64,000 nucleotides of DNA. Source: Bactrocera neohumeralis (lineage: Eukaryota; Arthropoda; Insecta; Diptera; Tephritidae). Below are positions 1 through 10,299 of this stretch, piece after piece (positions within the stretch are counted from its first letter, which is position 1; each line of letters opens with the position of its first letter). The stretch spans positions 47,761,824 through 47,825,823 of the forward strand of contig NC_065920.1 of assembly GCF_024586455.1 (NCBI RefSeq), written 5' to 3'. Position numbers and translations under genes: made by a program. Under the pieces are notes generated by a model. That model did not search any database. It was not told the origin of the DNA and saw only the letters and a program-made list of their open reading frames with translations.

Positions 1-1111
1 GTAATTGCTTTGCTAGTGGTATTGAGGTAAACCAATTGTCCATGGTAACTTTTCTGTTCGTGCCGTGAATACTACGAGTAAGTTCCTTTACTAAGTACTC
101 TCCCAAAGGCATCCCTCCTGTATTGGTTCTTTTTCCGAGATATGGTATACAGTCGACCATAAACCTTGTGCCACTATCACACATCATTTCTAACTTGACC
201 CCATACTTGGCGGGTTTATTTGGTATATACATTCTGAACTTGCACCTGCCGCGGAAAGCCAGTAGCTGCTCATCAACAGTAACATTTGTTCCGGGAACGT
301 AGTTTTGGCGGCACTGGACAATAAGCATTTCCCATATATCTTTTATGGGGGTAAAAGGATCGTTTTTTTGTCGTTGTAAGCGAACTGCTCTATCATCAAA
401 ACGTAGACATAGAAGAAGGAATTCGCACCTGTCTTTGCTCATACAAGATACATATCTTGTACCACAATACTCTGAATTGAACAATTCATCAAGGGTCAGA
501 TGGTTGTCTTTCAATGCTGCAGTTAACACCATAATTCCCAACAGGGCTCTGATCTCCTCTTTGCTAGTGTTTTTTTGCGTAGATGATATTGACTCATAGT
601 TCTGTCTTTTCATCTCAATCTCTAAGTTTGTCCATTTTAAAATCTCGTCTACTATCTGATTTGTTATAAATTGTTCAAATAACATTAGCGGGTCGACAAT
701 ATCCTTTACTGCGCGAGTTGGCCCCCTGGCTCCACGTACTATATTTATTGCTGCAGTTCTATTCGAAGTTCGCCCTTTGCGCGTAGCCCAAACATGACGG
801 GACCGACTGCGGATAGTGCTGCTTGAGAATGCCAAAATACTAGGATCGTTACCTGAGCTTAATTCGTTTGAAGCAGAAGGTGTTGCAAGTCCCGGAACAT
901 CATCCATCAAAGCACCAGAAACCCCCTCATGAATGTCTTCATCGCCCGAAAGTAATGACGACTCTTCTGACTGATTATCACTTTCAACATTATCCACCAA
1001 TACAGTGTCTTCAGTTTCGCTATCGGATAACTCCTCCAATGCCCCGTCATCGTCCTCGTCCATTAATAAACGCATTATACTTTCCTCACACAGCAATCGC
1101 CTTGAAGACAT
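1..1111 (-). CDS. piggyBac-type transposase, 5' two thirds (runs off left edge)
   Basis: An uninterrupted frame of 370 codons reads leftward from the ATG at 1111 and leaves the window without a stop. The first 80 or so residues are acidic and serine-rich, as in piggyBac N-termini. From about residue 115 the protein matches the piggyBac transposase family, with blocks such as GARGPTR, DPFTPIKDIWE, DEQLLAFRGR, FRMYIPNKP and DNWFTSIPLAK. The family cuts and pastes at TTAA sites with a DDD catalytic triad. The first two aspartates are visible at about D280 (VDEQ) and D358 (MDNW), 78 residues apart as expected. The third, and the C-terminal cysteine-rich domain, would lie beyond the window. No stop or frameshift occurs in the visible part, in contrast to every other transposon gene here, so the copy may be young or domesticated. 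Family assignment is firm; activity is unknown. Confidence 0.93.
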   Translation of the reverse strand, partial: MSSRRLLCEESIMRLLMDEDDDGALEELSDSETEDTVLVDNVESDNQSEESSLLSGDEDIHEGVSGALMDDVPGLATPSASNELSSGNDPSILAFSSSTIRSRSRHVWATRKGRTSNRTAAINIVRGARGPTRAVKDIVDPLMLFEQFITNQIVDEILKWTNLEIEMKRQNYESISSTQKNTSKEEIRALLGIMVLTAALKDNHLTLDELFNSEYCGTRYVSCMSKDRCEFLLLCLRFDDRAVRLQRQKNDPFTPIKDIWEMLIVQCRQNYVPGTNVTVDEQLLAFRGRCKFRMYIPNKPAKYGVKLEMMCDSGTRFMVDCIPYLGKRTNTGGMPLGEYLVKELTRSIHGTNRKVTMDNWFTSIPLAKQL

Positions 1112-1119
1112 GATTAAAA

Positions 1120-1214
1120 CTGTAGAAAATAAAAAACATATATTACATTAAATCCCTAACCATTCGTCGAAACAACGAGCATTATTGTAATATCTAGAAA
1201 AATATCGTACTTAC
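1120..1214 (-). other. candidate intron in the 5' UTR of the piggyBac-type gene
   Basis: On the minus strand a consensus-like donor (GGTAAGTAC, GT at 1214-1213) is followed about 95 nt later by a T-rich acceptor (TTTTCTACAG, ending at 1120). The acceptor lies nine bases before the transposase ATG. Both sites fit insect splice signals and the length suits a small dipteran intron. No transcript evidence is available, so this is an inference from signals only. Confidence 0.4.
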
Positions 1215-2854
1215 CCACCAAACACGTGTGCCTCTCAGAAAAGCTCAGCGAACACTGGGTTGACAAGAAACGTTGGGATGATCAAACCTCGCGGGCAAGA
1301 GAGGCAACGAATATTCTTTCTCGTACTCGTCGAATCGACGAAGGTTAGCTGTCTAGGGATAAAGAAGGCAGAAAGTTCGAAAATCTTTATATTATGTATA
1401 TGGGGCTCAGTGAAGTATTGAACCGATTTTTGATACACGGAAATATTATTGTCAGGAAAGGTTTCTATCTGAATTTCAATTGTATATCTCACATACTGAC
1501 AACTAATAACTGCTGCATGATTTGTGTACCGGAAAGTGAAATAATCAAATGGAATTAAAAATCATAGGAGCAGTACTCTAATATGTGCAGATGACGCCTG
1601 AGCATACTGTTACCTGTATAAATCCTTATTTTTTCTGGCGATAGCGACTAGTTTCTTGAGCCATAGCACCGAGTTGGGAATCAATAAAATCCGGTTCTGT
1701 CGTGGGAAAGGGACCCCTATAAAGCTTCGCTTGTCGAAAACTGTGCACTTATTTCCAGTGAAGATTTTTGCTGACCCTTTCATTTTTCCATAAATCCTCT
1801 CGTAAAGTAGCGATGACATGATTTCAACGGACGATATTGGCTTAATTGGCGCTTGACTATAACTTCCCTGGTAGAGCTATGCTCCTCTAGAATAATCTCT
1901 GAACAGGTGCCAATGGCATTGACTACAACTTACTCCTCGAGGACGAAGTTCTTCATTTTTACTGCCCCGTGAAACTTTGAAACATTTTTCAAAGTACATT
2001 TTCTTGCTTGCTTTCCTCTTTGCTGTCATTTCCATACCGATATGGGGGGAAGTGAGGTCCAGAATACCCTCTCCTTTAGCAAATGGGCACAGTTCTTATT
2101 TCAATAGATATGGTACGCATAACACCTTGGATCAGAAGGGGCAACTTTTTGTCACCGCACACACGCCTTAAGAATGAGGCAAGGGGACAGCAAAGCCTGT
2201 GCCTCGCGACAGGATGCCAGTCATTCATAGGCGCACAAAGAACCAACCAAATAATACACATACGCACATATAAACATAAAAAATTCTTATACTCACACAT
2301 GCGCTTTTCAACTCTCTAGACAACAGTTTTGGTCTCACCTGTACGTTCGAGCTAATTTTCAAAGCTTTATTTTTTCAAAAGTTTTCTGTGCACTACGCCA
2401 GCAGCGCTTTGTGTAAAGTTCTAAATCCTGCTCTTTTGTTGAACATGTTCATCATATTTCTCCTCCCCAGTTGCAATATGGCATAATAAAGGAAGCCGCA
2501 TGTATGCAAGCTATTCACATGGTCGTATTCGGTTACTGATATAGAAGTCGACGAGTTGGTAGGCCTATTTAATTTGTAGGTAGTATAACCTAGTGCTGGG
2601 AAAGGGTAATATATACGGGCGAATTGATAAGCGACAATAGTTAATTTACAAGTATACGGACTCACATGACTTATATAGTGAAGAGCTGCAGCACGACATA
2701 GCAACAGCAAGATAGCAACAACTTCCGTAATTTAATAAGAGTATAGAGTAATACTTTCGAGTAAATCTAGTAGAGATGTTAAATGAATATGAAAAATGTG
2801 TTCTAAAATTATTTTAACCTCCACTAGAAATATATGAATATGTCAATTGCAATG
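1215..2854. other. no recognisable gene; probable end of the piggyBac element inside
   Basis: Several short open frames occur on both strands but none resembles a known protein. On the minus strand CCCTAGACAG begins at 1358, preceded by TTAT. Canonical piggyBac ends read TTAA followed by CCCTAG, so this could be a decayed element terminus, but one base of the target site disagrees. The rest is AT-rich unique-looking sequence. Confidence 0.35.
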
Positions 2855-2877
2855 TAGGTTAGGTTAGGTTAGGTTAG
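2855..2877 (+). repeat. short TTAGG-type tandem repeat at a non-LTR 3' end
   Basis: Four to five perfect copies of a TTAGG pentamer. The motif equals the ancestral insect telomere repeat, which Diptera have lost as a telomere. Here it sits exactly where the 3' tail of the adjacent minus-strand retrotransposon fragment should be, so it is best read as that element's simple-repeat tail (TAACC on the element's coding strand). Confidence 0.75.
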
Positions 2878-3290
2878 ATGGCTGATCAAAGATCGCACGT
2901 GGACTATACGTGGTCCTTTGTGATGCCATAGAAAATAGAACTCCCGTGTTCGGACTTAAAGATCGGCAAAACGTTTGGTGGCCGATACAAATGTGCAAAT
3001 GCGCTTGATATCTACTCCCACCAGTTCGGAAGGATGTCTGAAGGTATGTGCCCCCAAGTGTCTAAGTCTTAACCTCCCGAATGCGGGACAGTCAAGAAGG
3101 AAGTGCTGGCTAGTTTCTGCCGCATCTTCTTCTAAGCAGCTTTTGCAAGCGGCATCCGGTAAGATTCCTAGTCTTACAGCATGCGTGCCAATAAGGCAAT
3201 GGCCTGTCAAGAGCCCCACTACTAAAGAGAGGCTTGCCTTATCTTGGGCCAGAATGCTTTTGCGACCTCTTTTGGTCACTGCCTATGGCG
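2855..3290 (-). mobile_element. 3' end of an RNase H-bearing non-LTR retrotransposon (I/R1/LOA type)
   Basis: The minus strand encodes the last 107 or so residues of an ORF2-type polyprotein (frame 3279 to 2956). Residues LVVGLLTGHCLIGTHAVRLG are followed by a C-x2-C ... H ... C cluster (CKSCLEED, QHFLLDCPAF). This combination is typical of the region behind the RNase H domain of I/R1/LOA-group non-LTR elements. About 100 bp of 3' UTR and the pentamer tail follow. Everything upstream in the element is missing on this strand, so the copy is 5'-truncated or rearranged. The RNase H piece of what looks like the same family lies 340 bp away in the opposite direction. Confidence 0.8.
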
Positions 3291-3639
3291 TGGCCTCCAA
3301 AATCATAAGATTAAACATCGCTGGACTATCTTTTGTGAGACAATTGGTCTAATAAAACAATTTTTTTGGAATATTTTTCTTGTAAAAAAATGTTGGACGG
3401 TAAAGTCAACCTCTATAACTTCGCAGTTGGAATGTCCATTTCGTGATTGCCCTATTTCTTTTGATGGTCAAAAATGCCAAAAGCGAATCCTTGATTATCA
3501 AAAGATCCAGCGGCATTGAAATATAATAAATATGTTTTCTCAGCAAAAACGTGTTAAGTATACCTTCACAAGACAAATAACTTTTAATTTTGTTCATTAT
3601 CGAAACAACGTAAAGCGTTATTGTGAAAGATAAAATGAC
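3291..3639. other. spacer between two opposed non-LTR fragments
   Basis: About 350 bp of AT-rich sequence with no recognisable coding content. It separates the antisense 3' fragment from the sense RNase H fragment and may be unrelated sequence trapped or inserted between them. Confidence 0.5.
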
Positions 3640-4070
3640 ACACTTTTACTGTCGGGAGCTCTCCATCAGCTCTAGTTTCAGACTTCCTGACTACTGCAGA
3701 GTCTTCCAGGCTGAGGTTCCAGCCATCAAGGTAGCAGCAGATCTGCTACTCCGGAGGGTATCCACCTTCAGGGAAGTGACCATTCACTCAGATAGTAGAG
3801 CGGCGATACTAGCCCTGAATTCATTCACAGTGCGTTCAGGGCTGGTTGAGGAGTGTCTGGCTTCACTGTCCCTGGCGGCGACAGTATTTACTATAAGGCT
3901 TGTATGGGTGCCGGGCCACAGCGGAATAGCGGGTAATTGCAAAGCTGATGAGCTAGCAAGGAAGGGTACCCTAGAGTCACTATCGGTAGAATGGCAACGG
4001 GTCGGTGCTCCGGTGTCCTCTTGTGTCCTACTACTGGAAAGCTGGGCCTCGCGGATGCTTGGTCAAAAGT
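3640..4070 (+). mobile_element. RNase H domain fragment of a non-LTR retrotransposon
   Basis: An open frame (in phase with 3623-4087) shows RNase H signatures in order: the glutamate motif FQAEVPAIK, the aspartate motif THSDSRAA-like IHSDSRAAILAL, and the C-terminal WVPGHSGIAGN...ADELARKGT. These belong to the RNase H of I/R1/LOA-group ORF2 proteins, which removes RNA from the RNA-DNA hybrid during target-primed reverse transcription. The reverse transcriptase upstream and the cysteine cluster downstream are absent. The reading frame ends where a mariner-type remnant begins, around 4065. Confidence 0.8.
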
Positions 4071-4500
4071 TTTCTTCAATAAACTGATTGCTTTGTAGAC
4101 GTATGGCTGTAGCGCCGCCTTTTTGGAATCAAAAGCCGTCCACATCAATCCAAATTCAGACTTGTAAAAGTCATTAATAATGACTCTATAACATTGCCGA
4201 TTGACTGTAGCATTATAGCTAGCTTTTTTGTTGAAAAAATGTTGAAGTTTTGAAAATCGGCATTGATAGCCATTTGGTTTTCGATCCGTTCACTTCGTGC
4301 GACACGCCTGATGGTCGTTCGGCTTCAATTCTTGCATGACCTGAATTTTATAACCCCACAAATCAAGATCTTTCCGCATTCTCTGCTATCAAATAGATGG
4401 GCACAATTCCAATTGTTGCGCGCGATGACGAATGGACCCAATGGAGTGAACGTGGTTCGTAACCGATCCATGATTGTTCAAATAATCGTTTTTGTGGGAC
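4070..4500 (-). mobile_element. decayed mariner-type transposase remnant
   Basis: Read on the minus strand, broken frames recall the mariner/Tc1 type whose core contains NVTVNGERYRxMI and WxxxLGQLKPNDHQ-like blocks. An approximate copy of that valine-asparagine-arginine-tyrosine block (ATVNRQCYRVIINDF) and a KPNDHQA-like block are visible, with stops and frame changes between them. No terminal repeats could be identified. The related but better preserved element at 5.3-6.3 kb supports the assignment. Treat it as an inactive relic. Confidence 0.45.
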
Positions 4501-4542
4501 AATAATGTTGACCTAATATTGAAATATTTTGGTAATAAGTTT

Positions 4543-4985
4543 GGAAAGCTCATTTCACGCGCTAACACGTGTTTGATTGATTGTCGTTTCTTTTAAGTCG
4601 TTGGTGAGTTATAGCGTCGCAAACATGGAGCAAAATAAAGAGAAAATACGGCATATTTTACAGTACTACTACGATAAAGGCAAAAATGCATCTCAAGCCG
4701 CCAATAAAATTTGTGCAGTTTAAGCACCCGGTACAGTTTCCATTTCCACCGCACAACGATGGTTTCAAGGTTTTCGTTCTGGTGTAGAGGTGGTCGAAGG
4801 TGCGCCACGCTCCGGAAGGCCTATCGTCGAAAATTGCGATAAAATCGCTGAACTGGTCGAAAGAGACCGGCAAAGTAGCAGCCGTAGCATCGGTCAAGAG
4901 CTGGGCATGAGTCATCAAAAATTCATTTCAATTTCAATAAAAAAAAAACCAATAAAAATACCGCAAGACTTTTTTGACAACCCAT
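4543..4985 (+). mobile_element. mariner internal-deletion derivative, copy A (5' end missing)
   Basis: The sequence starts inside a mariner 5' UTR, then encodes an N-terminal transposase piece from the ATG at 4625 (MEQNKEKIRHILQYYYDKG...), with a stop at about codon 33, continuing as QRWFQGFRSGVEVVEGAPRS and ELVERDRQSSSRSIGQELGMS. Coding sequence then stops abruptly and only about 65 bp separate it from the 3' terminal repeat (ATGGGTTGTCAAAAAAGTCT on the minus strand, ending at 4985, followed by TA). Roughly the last two thirds of the transposase is missing. The deletion joint matches that of the copy at 15.9 kb. The helix-turn-helix half is all that remains, and it carries a stop. Confidence 0.85.
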
Positions 4986-5034
4986 TATTAAGTTTGCCAC
5001 GAAGTTTGTAAACCCTGAAAGGAAACGTAAGAAA

Positions 5035-5150
5035 CCCTACAATGTGTAAATATAAATGATTAGCGTGATGAGCTGTGTCGATCCGTCTGTCCGTCCGCTG
5101 TTTTACAAACTGCCCGATCGAATTCAAGAAAAAGATCTTTTTATACTTCT
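5035..5150 (-). repeat. fragment of a dispersed noncoding repeat
   Basis: Contains GTCGATCCGTCTGTCCGTCC followed by degenerate sequence. The antisense of this, with runs of ACGGACAGACGG type, also occurs in the repeat at 22.7-23.2 kb and in degraded form near 46.8 kb. It is therefore probably a truncated member of that interspersed family. Confidence 0.4.
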
Positions 5151-5269
5151 TTGCTATAAAAAATGCACCTGCAATGCAAAAATAACCTTCCGAAGTTTTT
5201 TGGCTGAAATTTTTTTAAAGAATTAAAAACTTTGATTCTGCTTGTGGATTATTTTTATTTGGTCTTTTT

Positions 5270-6341
5270 TACATCAGGTCGAGAATGTGATATCATGTAA
5301 ATGGCCGCCACCACAGTTGATTGTCATTCGAGCCCTTTTTATGGCATTTTCCATCACGTTGGCCAGCACTTCCGGCGATAGGTCTTCACATTTTTGACTC
5401 TGGCTCTACAAAAAGAAGCTTGTTGACATAAGCCCGCGACTTCAAAAAAGCCCCACAAAAAGAAGTCTGGAGCGGTGAAATCAGGCGATCTTGCTGGCTA
5501 GTGCAAATTAAGCGCCCGGGAAATGCATCTTTCAGCATATCGGTTGTGGCACACGCAGTGTCTGCCATTGCACCGTCCTATTGGAACCACATGTTTTTCA
5601 ATCCCAAGTTGCGGTACAAAGAACTTGTTGATCATTGATCTTTAGCGCTCACCATTCACAGTAACCGTTTGGCCCGCGACGTCTTCGATGAAAAAAGGTC
5701 CGATGACTCCTCCAGCGAAAACAGCACACCATATAGTGTTATTAAGCGGGTGTAATGGCTCTTCGTGGGTTACACGCGGATTTTCAGTGCCCCAGAAGCG
5801 TAAATTTTGCTTATTTACGTACCCGCTAAGATAGAAATGGGCCTCATCACTCATGATTATTTTTGATGAAAAATCATCTTCCTCTTGGTGGTGATTAAGG
5901 ATGGCTTGAGCGTATGTTAGACGCGATTGGCGGTCAGCACCTTACAACTGATGCTCCGTCTGGACTTTGTACAGAAACATCTTCAAATCTTGTACCAAAA
6001 TTCGCTGTAAAATTCGTGGTCTGCCACGCCTGGCAGCATCTCGTGTTGTACCAGTCTCTTCGATGCGAGCGGCTAAACGTCGCAGTGTTTCACCAGTAGG
6101 CGTCGGACGGTCAGGAAATCTGCGACGAAATTCACATTGTGCCAAAGTCACCGACCGATTATTGGTCAAATAAATAGTCACCAATAATCCGCATTCTGAA
6201 GCAGTGTAGCATATCATTGTTTATTTACTGGTATTTCGCATGTGTTTACTACACAAATGTCAAATCAGAACTGACATTAGAGGTCAGTTGCAAAATTTAT
6301 AGCATCTTCTGATAGGAGGATTAATTTTGGGCCACCCTGTA
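5270..6341 (-). mobile_element. mariner-type transposon with broken transposase
   Basis: Minus-strand frames give an almost full-length but interrupted transposase. The N-terminal part (6217 to 5942) contains the helix-turn-helix region and GETLRRLAARIEETGTTRDA. The core (5854 to 5642) contains SDEAHFYLSGYVNKQNLRFW, where the aspartate is the first catalytic residue, and TIWCAVFAGGVIGPFF. The C-terminus near 5310 ends in a GGHLHDITF-like motif typical of this mariner branch. Several frame changes make it a pseudogene. On the right the terminus reads CCACCCTGTATA in plus orientation (element end CAGGGTGGCCCAAAATTAAT near 6340), next to TA. No matching left terminus was found, so the 3' end may be truncated. 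Confidence 0.8.
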
Positions 6342-7989
6342 TATGAGATGTCTTTGTATGGTATCATTATATATGGTAAGTACAAGTAAGGAAGTTTTAA
6401 GTTCGAGTGTAATCGAAAAACTTTTTACTCTCGCAACTTGCACGAATCAAAGGCTGGAAAACATCTTCAGGTGATAGCAATGATTCACAATAAATTCTGT
6501 CTTGGGACTACACATTTTCTAAAACAAGAAAAAAATGGGTTACTTCGGCTGCATAGAAGCTTTAATACTCTTCGATTTTTTATAGTAGCTATGTGTATAA
6601 CTAAATCTGAAAACGTTACCGGTCAACGATTTGCATTCCAGGCAAGACAAATTTTTTCTGGTCACGTTTTTTGATATACGAATAAACAACATTCATTTTA
6701 AGTTACAGTAACATGGTAAAGAAAACGATTTTTTATGATTATTTATGATTGGTCAGTTTGTATAAACTATAAAGATATGAGTTTCAGTCCAATAACTGAA
6801 ACTTCAGTGGCCAAAAATATTAGTTTCATTGGTACTTTCAGTATTTTATTTATGTCTAATGAAATATTTAACGAGGTATTCTGTGTTTTCTAGGGTCGCC
6901 ATAAAAATGGCTTACCTAATGGTAATATGGAATGTAAGTGTATGTAAAGCTTATTGATGATTGACAAAATAAAATGATTGTCACTAAAAACCCATACTAA
7001 GAGATCTTAAGAACTTTTCCGAAATAATAAGTGAATGATTTCACGCTGCTACTCTTGAACTTCCTGCTCTTAGGCCTACGCTAAAACTTCCACATATATG
7101 AATCAGCAATTGCGGTATACAAAAGAGAAAGGCTGTTTTTTACCATAGTCTACCATTTATAGATACAAAAACTTTAATGCATGCTTTTCGGTCAGATACA
7201 TACCATAGTAACTCTAGTGTACTTTTGATTGTGATTATGTATCGGTCTCCTTCCAGTCATATTGCGGCCAACCGATTATCAATCAGCACTTAAAATTCGC
7301 TGCTTTGACAGTATTAATTGTGGCTTATTATAAATAACATCTGTTTTCTATAATTTCGCAAAATATGCTGCACGTCTGTGCATGGATGAGTTTCACACAT
7401 TCCAAAGTCACACAGTACATTAAGTGGTTCCTCTTGCATTTCGACTAATGCAATAACAAATTTTTCACATACATATTATACATACGCCGGCAACTAGTGG
7501 AATTTTAGGAGAAGGAATTATGCAACGACTAACATTTCGAATTATATTAATGCCACGTTGCTGGCAGCAAAACTGTTGATTTAGTAATGGTTTCGTCTCT
7601 TGTTATCACAGTTAAGACTAATTTAAGTTCTAATCACCTCAGAAAATCTTATTATTACACAGATTTATACATCATATGCAGAACTGCATTATGAAAATCT
7701 TTTAAATATTAATTCCGTAACTACAGAGATAGGGGATTTTACTCTAAAACGTCCTACTTAGTCAAAATCAGCACTTACTGGGAAAAAACCTCACTTATGT
7801 GTGGTTTTCTATAAGGTCATGTTTTTCAGAGTTTGTTCTTTTTGATTAAAATTCAATTCATAATGAAAATATTTCCTCCGTAACAGCGTTTAAAATCGTG
7901 TACATTTGTTACCAAAATAATGGTTCAGTTCGTGGGGAGCTATTGCTGCTTTGGAAAAATTAAAAATAATATAATAATTTCGGATGCCC
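6342..7989. other. no recognisable gene
   Basis: AT-rich sequence without a convincing open frame. Around 6535-6605 there is weak similarity to the start of the dispersed repeat at 22.7 kb (CTTCGGCTGCAT...GAAGCT, AGCTATGTGT). The degraded inverted contig contains a counterpart of this stretch. Confidence 0.4.
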
Positions 7990-8765
7990 ATACTGTGAAG
8001 TTGTTCGAGAGAGGTGCGAGCCCTAAAGATATCAAAGAAAGGTATTGGATATATTGTGAATGAATATTTTCGTAAGCGAAAGCTCTGTGCAAAGTGGGTC
8101 CTCGCAAGCTCATAATCCAACGAAAACTGTAACGAGTTTCTCATTCTGAGGATTGTTTGAAGCTCTTTCATCGTAATAAAAGCGATCTTGTGCGTCGATA
8201 TAGACATAGATGAAATATGGCTCCATGATCTCACACTGAAGGCCAATCGACAATGAACCGAGTGGACTGCACACCATGAACCCACCGCAAAATGTGAAAA
8301 GATGCAAACGTTGGTTGATAAGTTTATGTCCATCAGTATTTTGAGATGCACATCTTATAATATTCATCGACTATCTTAGGTTAGGTTATGGGTTCACCAT
8401 TAACAGCGACAATTACATTGCATTATTGGAGGATTTGAAGGCTAAACCTGCGAAAAAATGGACTGATTTGAAGAAGAAGAAAGTATTACCACCATATTCT
8501 CCAGATCTAGCCCCAGTGACTTTTTCTTGTTCTCAGACTTCAAGAGACTGCTCTTTAGAAAGAAATTTAGCAATAATGAAGAGGTAATCGTAGAAATTGA
8601 GATTTATTTTGAGGCTTAAAACAATTGTATTATAAAAATGGCATAATCATTGTATCGCCCTCGAAGATAACTGTATTAGATAATAAATCAAAAGTTATCA
8701 AAAACAAATTTTTACTATGTAAGCCTACGAACTTTTCAACGCAACTGTTAAATATACATATTATA
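7990..8765 (+). mobile_element. mariner remnant, C-terminal transposase half
   Basis: Broken frames on the plus strand resemble a DD34D mariner transposase. They include a degenerate block matching the region after the first catalytic aspartate (RSEWTAHHEPTAKCEKM-like, about 8255-8300) and NSDNYIALLEDLKAKPAKKW (about 8400). PPYSPDLAP and FFLFSDFKRLLF (about 8495-8560) and NNEEVIVEIEIYFEA (to about 8620) follow. Stops and small deletions interrupt it throughout, and part of the catalytic segment before PPYSPDLAP is missing. The N-terminal half is not recognisable. Inactive. Confidence 0.65.
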
Positions 8766-8960
8766 CAAGGTTCATTCCAAAGTAAACAGATTTTTGAATC
8801 TAGCGCCCCCTGGTGGCGCCAACTATTTATCGACTGGTGCGTTAGAATCTGCTATCTTTATCGATTGTCCAGTGAGTATTTCATGACATTTCATTTCCAC
8901 CTCAAAGGAGAGATTCGAGAAGCTTGTAGAAAGCATGGTACGCAGACGCAATGCTATAGT
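8766..8960 (+). mobile_element. 5' terminal fragment of a mariner element
   Basis: The sequence opens after TA with CAAGGTTCATTCCAAAGTAA and runs through about 190 bp of 5' UTR that closely matches, in the opposite orientation, the mariner fragment at 11.9-12.3 kb. Shared blocks include TGAATCTAG and TCGATTGTCCAGTGAG. It stops before the transposase start, so only the terminal repeat and leader survive. Confidence 0.65.
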
Positions 8961-9857
8961 TAGAAATCAAGAGGTAGAAATCAAATAAAGTACCAAGTAT
9001 TAGAAACTTAAGTATATTCTGGCACCAAATATTTAATTGAATTTCATCAATTTCACATGATTTTTGCAGCTTTGGTAAACTCTGTTGTTTGAGTTAGAGT
9101 TCAAGTTTTTCAATCAATACTAATTAATCCCAAACTACTATACGTTATTTTTACTTAAATGTTTAAATTAGTAAACAAATAAACATAGTTTTAGTCCTTT
9201 TTACTGTTAGAAAAATATTTATCAATTTCTAAGGTTGTTATAGTGAAGTGTGCTATTTGCGTGAACACCGCTGTATACCATTTGTGCATTTTGTCTGAAG
9301 TTACAATGAAAAAGCTCATCTACAATAACAGCTGGATTGGTTGAATTTTCCAGTTGTATGGACGCAAATCACAGCTCAGCGCTACCAACGCGGACCGGGG
9401 TTGATAGCTTTTGCAAAAGTATTACAGTTGCCGTACGTTTTATGATGGATGCATTAGAGAATTTGCATCGCACAACTCTGTAGACGACTTGCGTATGCTC
9501 ACATGTATAACATCAAAATAGAAGTTATGCAAAGTGCTCGCCCGTAACTTATTTCAGCAGCCGCAAGTAAGTAAAACAATAACGAAGGTGTCAACAACAA
9601 TAATTTGATGCATTACGAGTACAAGAAAGCGCATACGTAGAGCACTAACGCGTAAGTGAAGCATGGTAGCAATACTGTCACTATCGTTTGGATGGGAAAT
9701 GCCAAGGAAGGTGTGTAATGCACATACTGAACAACGAAGTAAGGGCAACAAATTGTGAATCCTATTATAAAATTTAGAAGATTTCTTACTACGAAACGCC
9801 TCTCTGATGAAATTTACACTTCGAATAATTTGATCTTTCTTGGAACTAAAGTTTAAA
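8961..9857. other. no recognisable gene
   Basis: Mixed sequence with no open frame that resembles a protein family. A degraded inverted counterpart exists at about 34750-35580. Confidence 0.4.
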
Positions 9858-10290
9858 GGGTTTGTCCGGAAAGTAAAAAACTGAGTCGATTAAAAAAAAT
9901 ATATTGAAGCAATCGTTACAATTATTTAAAACTTTCAAAATAGGCTCCTTCTGCGTCGATGCAGCGATGCTAGCGTGATTTCCAAGCAGTGAAAAAAATC
10001 GGGATCATAATCAAAGATCCATGACTCGTCACCTGTGATAACGTTATTCAAAAATTGAGGGTCACTTTCACACATGTTCAAATTTTCTTCCACTCGCCGC
10101 AATTTTTGGCCGTCAGTGGGCACTTTTGGGACCATCTTCGCATGTTCAAGTGCTTCATCAATGTCATGAACCACCGATTTTGATAAATACAACATCTGGG
10201 CAATTAGTCGATGTTAAGCTTGTTTCACACATAATTCAATCGCATACCTCTGCTCTAACGAACGCTGCATTTTCGGTTTGTATCACTCAC
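9858..10290 (-). mobile_element. mariner internal-deletion derivative
   Basis: On the minus strand a transposase start (MQRSLEQRYAIELCVKQA, then a stop) is followed by KMVPKVPTDGQKLRRVEENL and the catalytic block NNVITGDESWIFDYDPD, whose D in GDESW is the first catalytic residue. The sequence then jumps to the extreme C-terminus (HRCIDAEGAYFESF in another frame). It therefore has at least two internal deletions, one early and one removing the other two catalytic aspartates. The outer end at 9858-9877 reads GGGTTTGTCCGGAAAGTAAA, a mariner-like terminal repeat. The opposite terminus is not clear because another remnant abuts it. It encodes no functional transposase. Confidence 0.75.
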
Positions 10291-10299
10291 AGAAACACG

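Noticed and set aside
1235..1492. An 85-codon minus-strand frame upstream of the piggyBac-type gene, considered as an extra exon
   Set aside because: No similarity to piggyBac, and the candidate splice donor lies downstream in its 5' UTR; the transposase ATG and acidic N-terminus already fit the family start.
2855..2877. A telomere or interstitial telomere site
   Set aside because: Too short, placed exactly at a retrotransposon 3' end, and the organism appears to be a dipteran, a group without TTAGG telomeres.
2975..3352. A 125-codon plus-strand frame
   Set aside because: It is the antisense shadow of the non-LTR 3' coding fragment on the minus strand.
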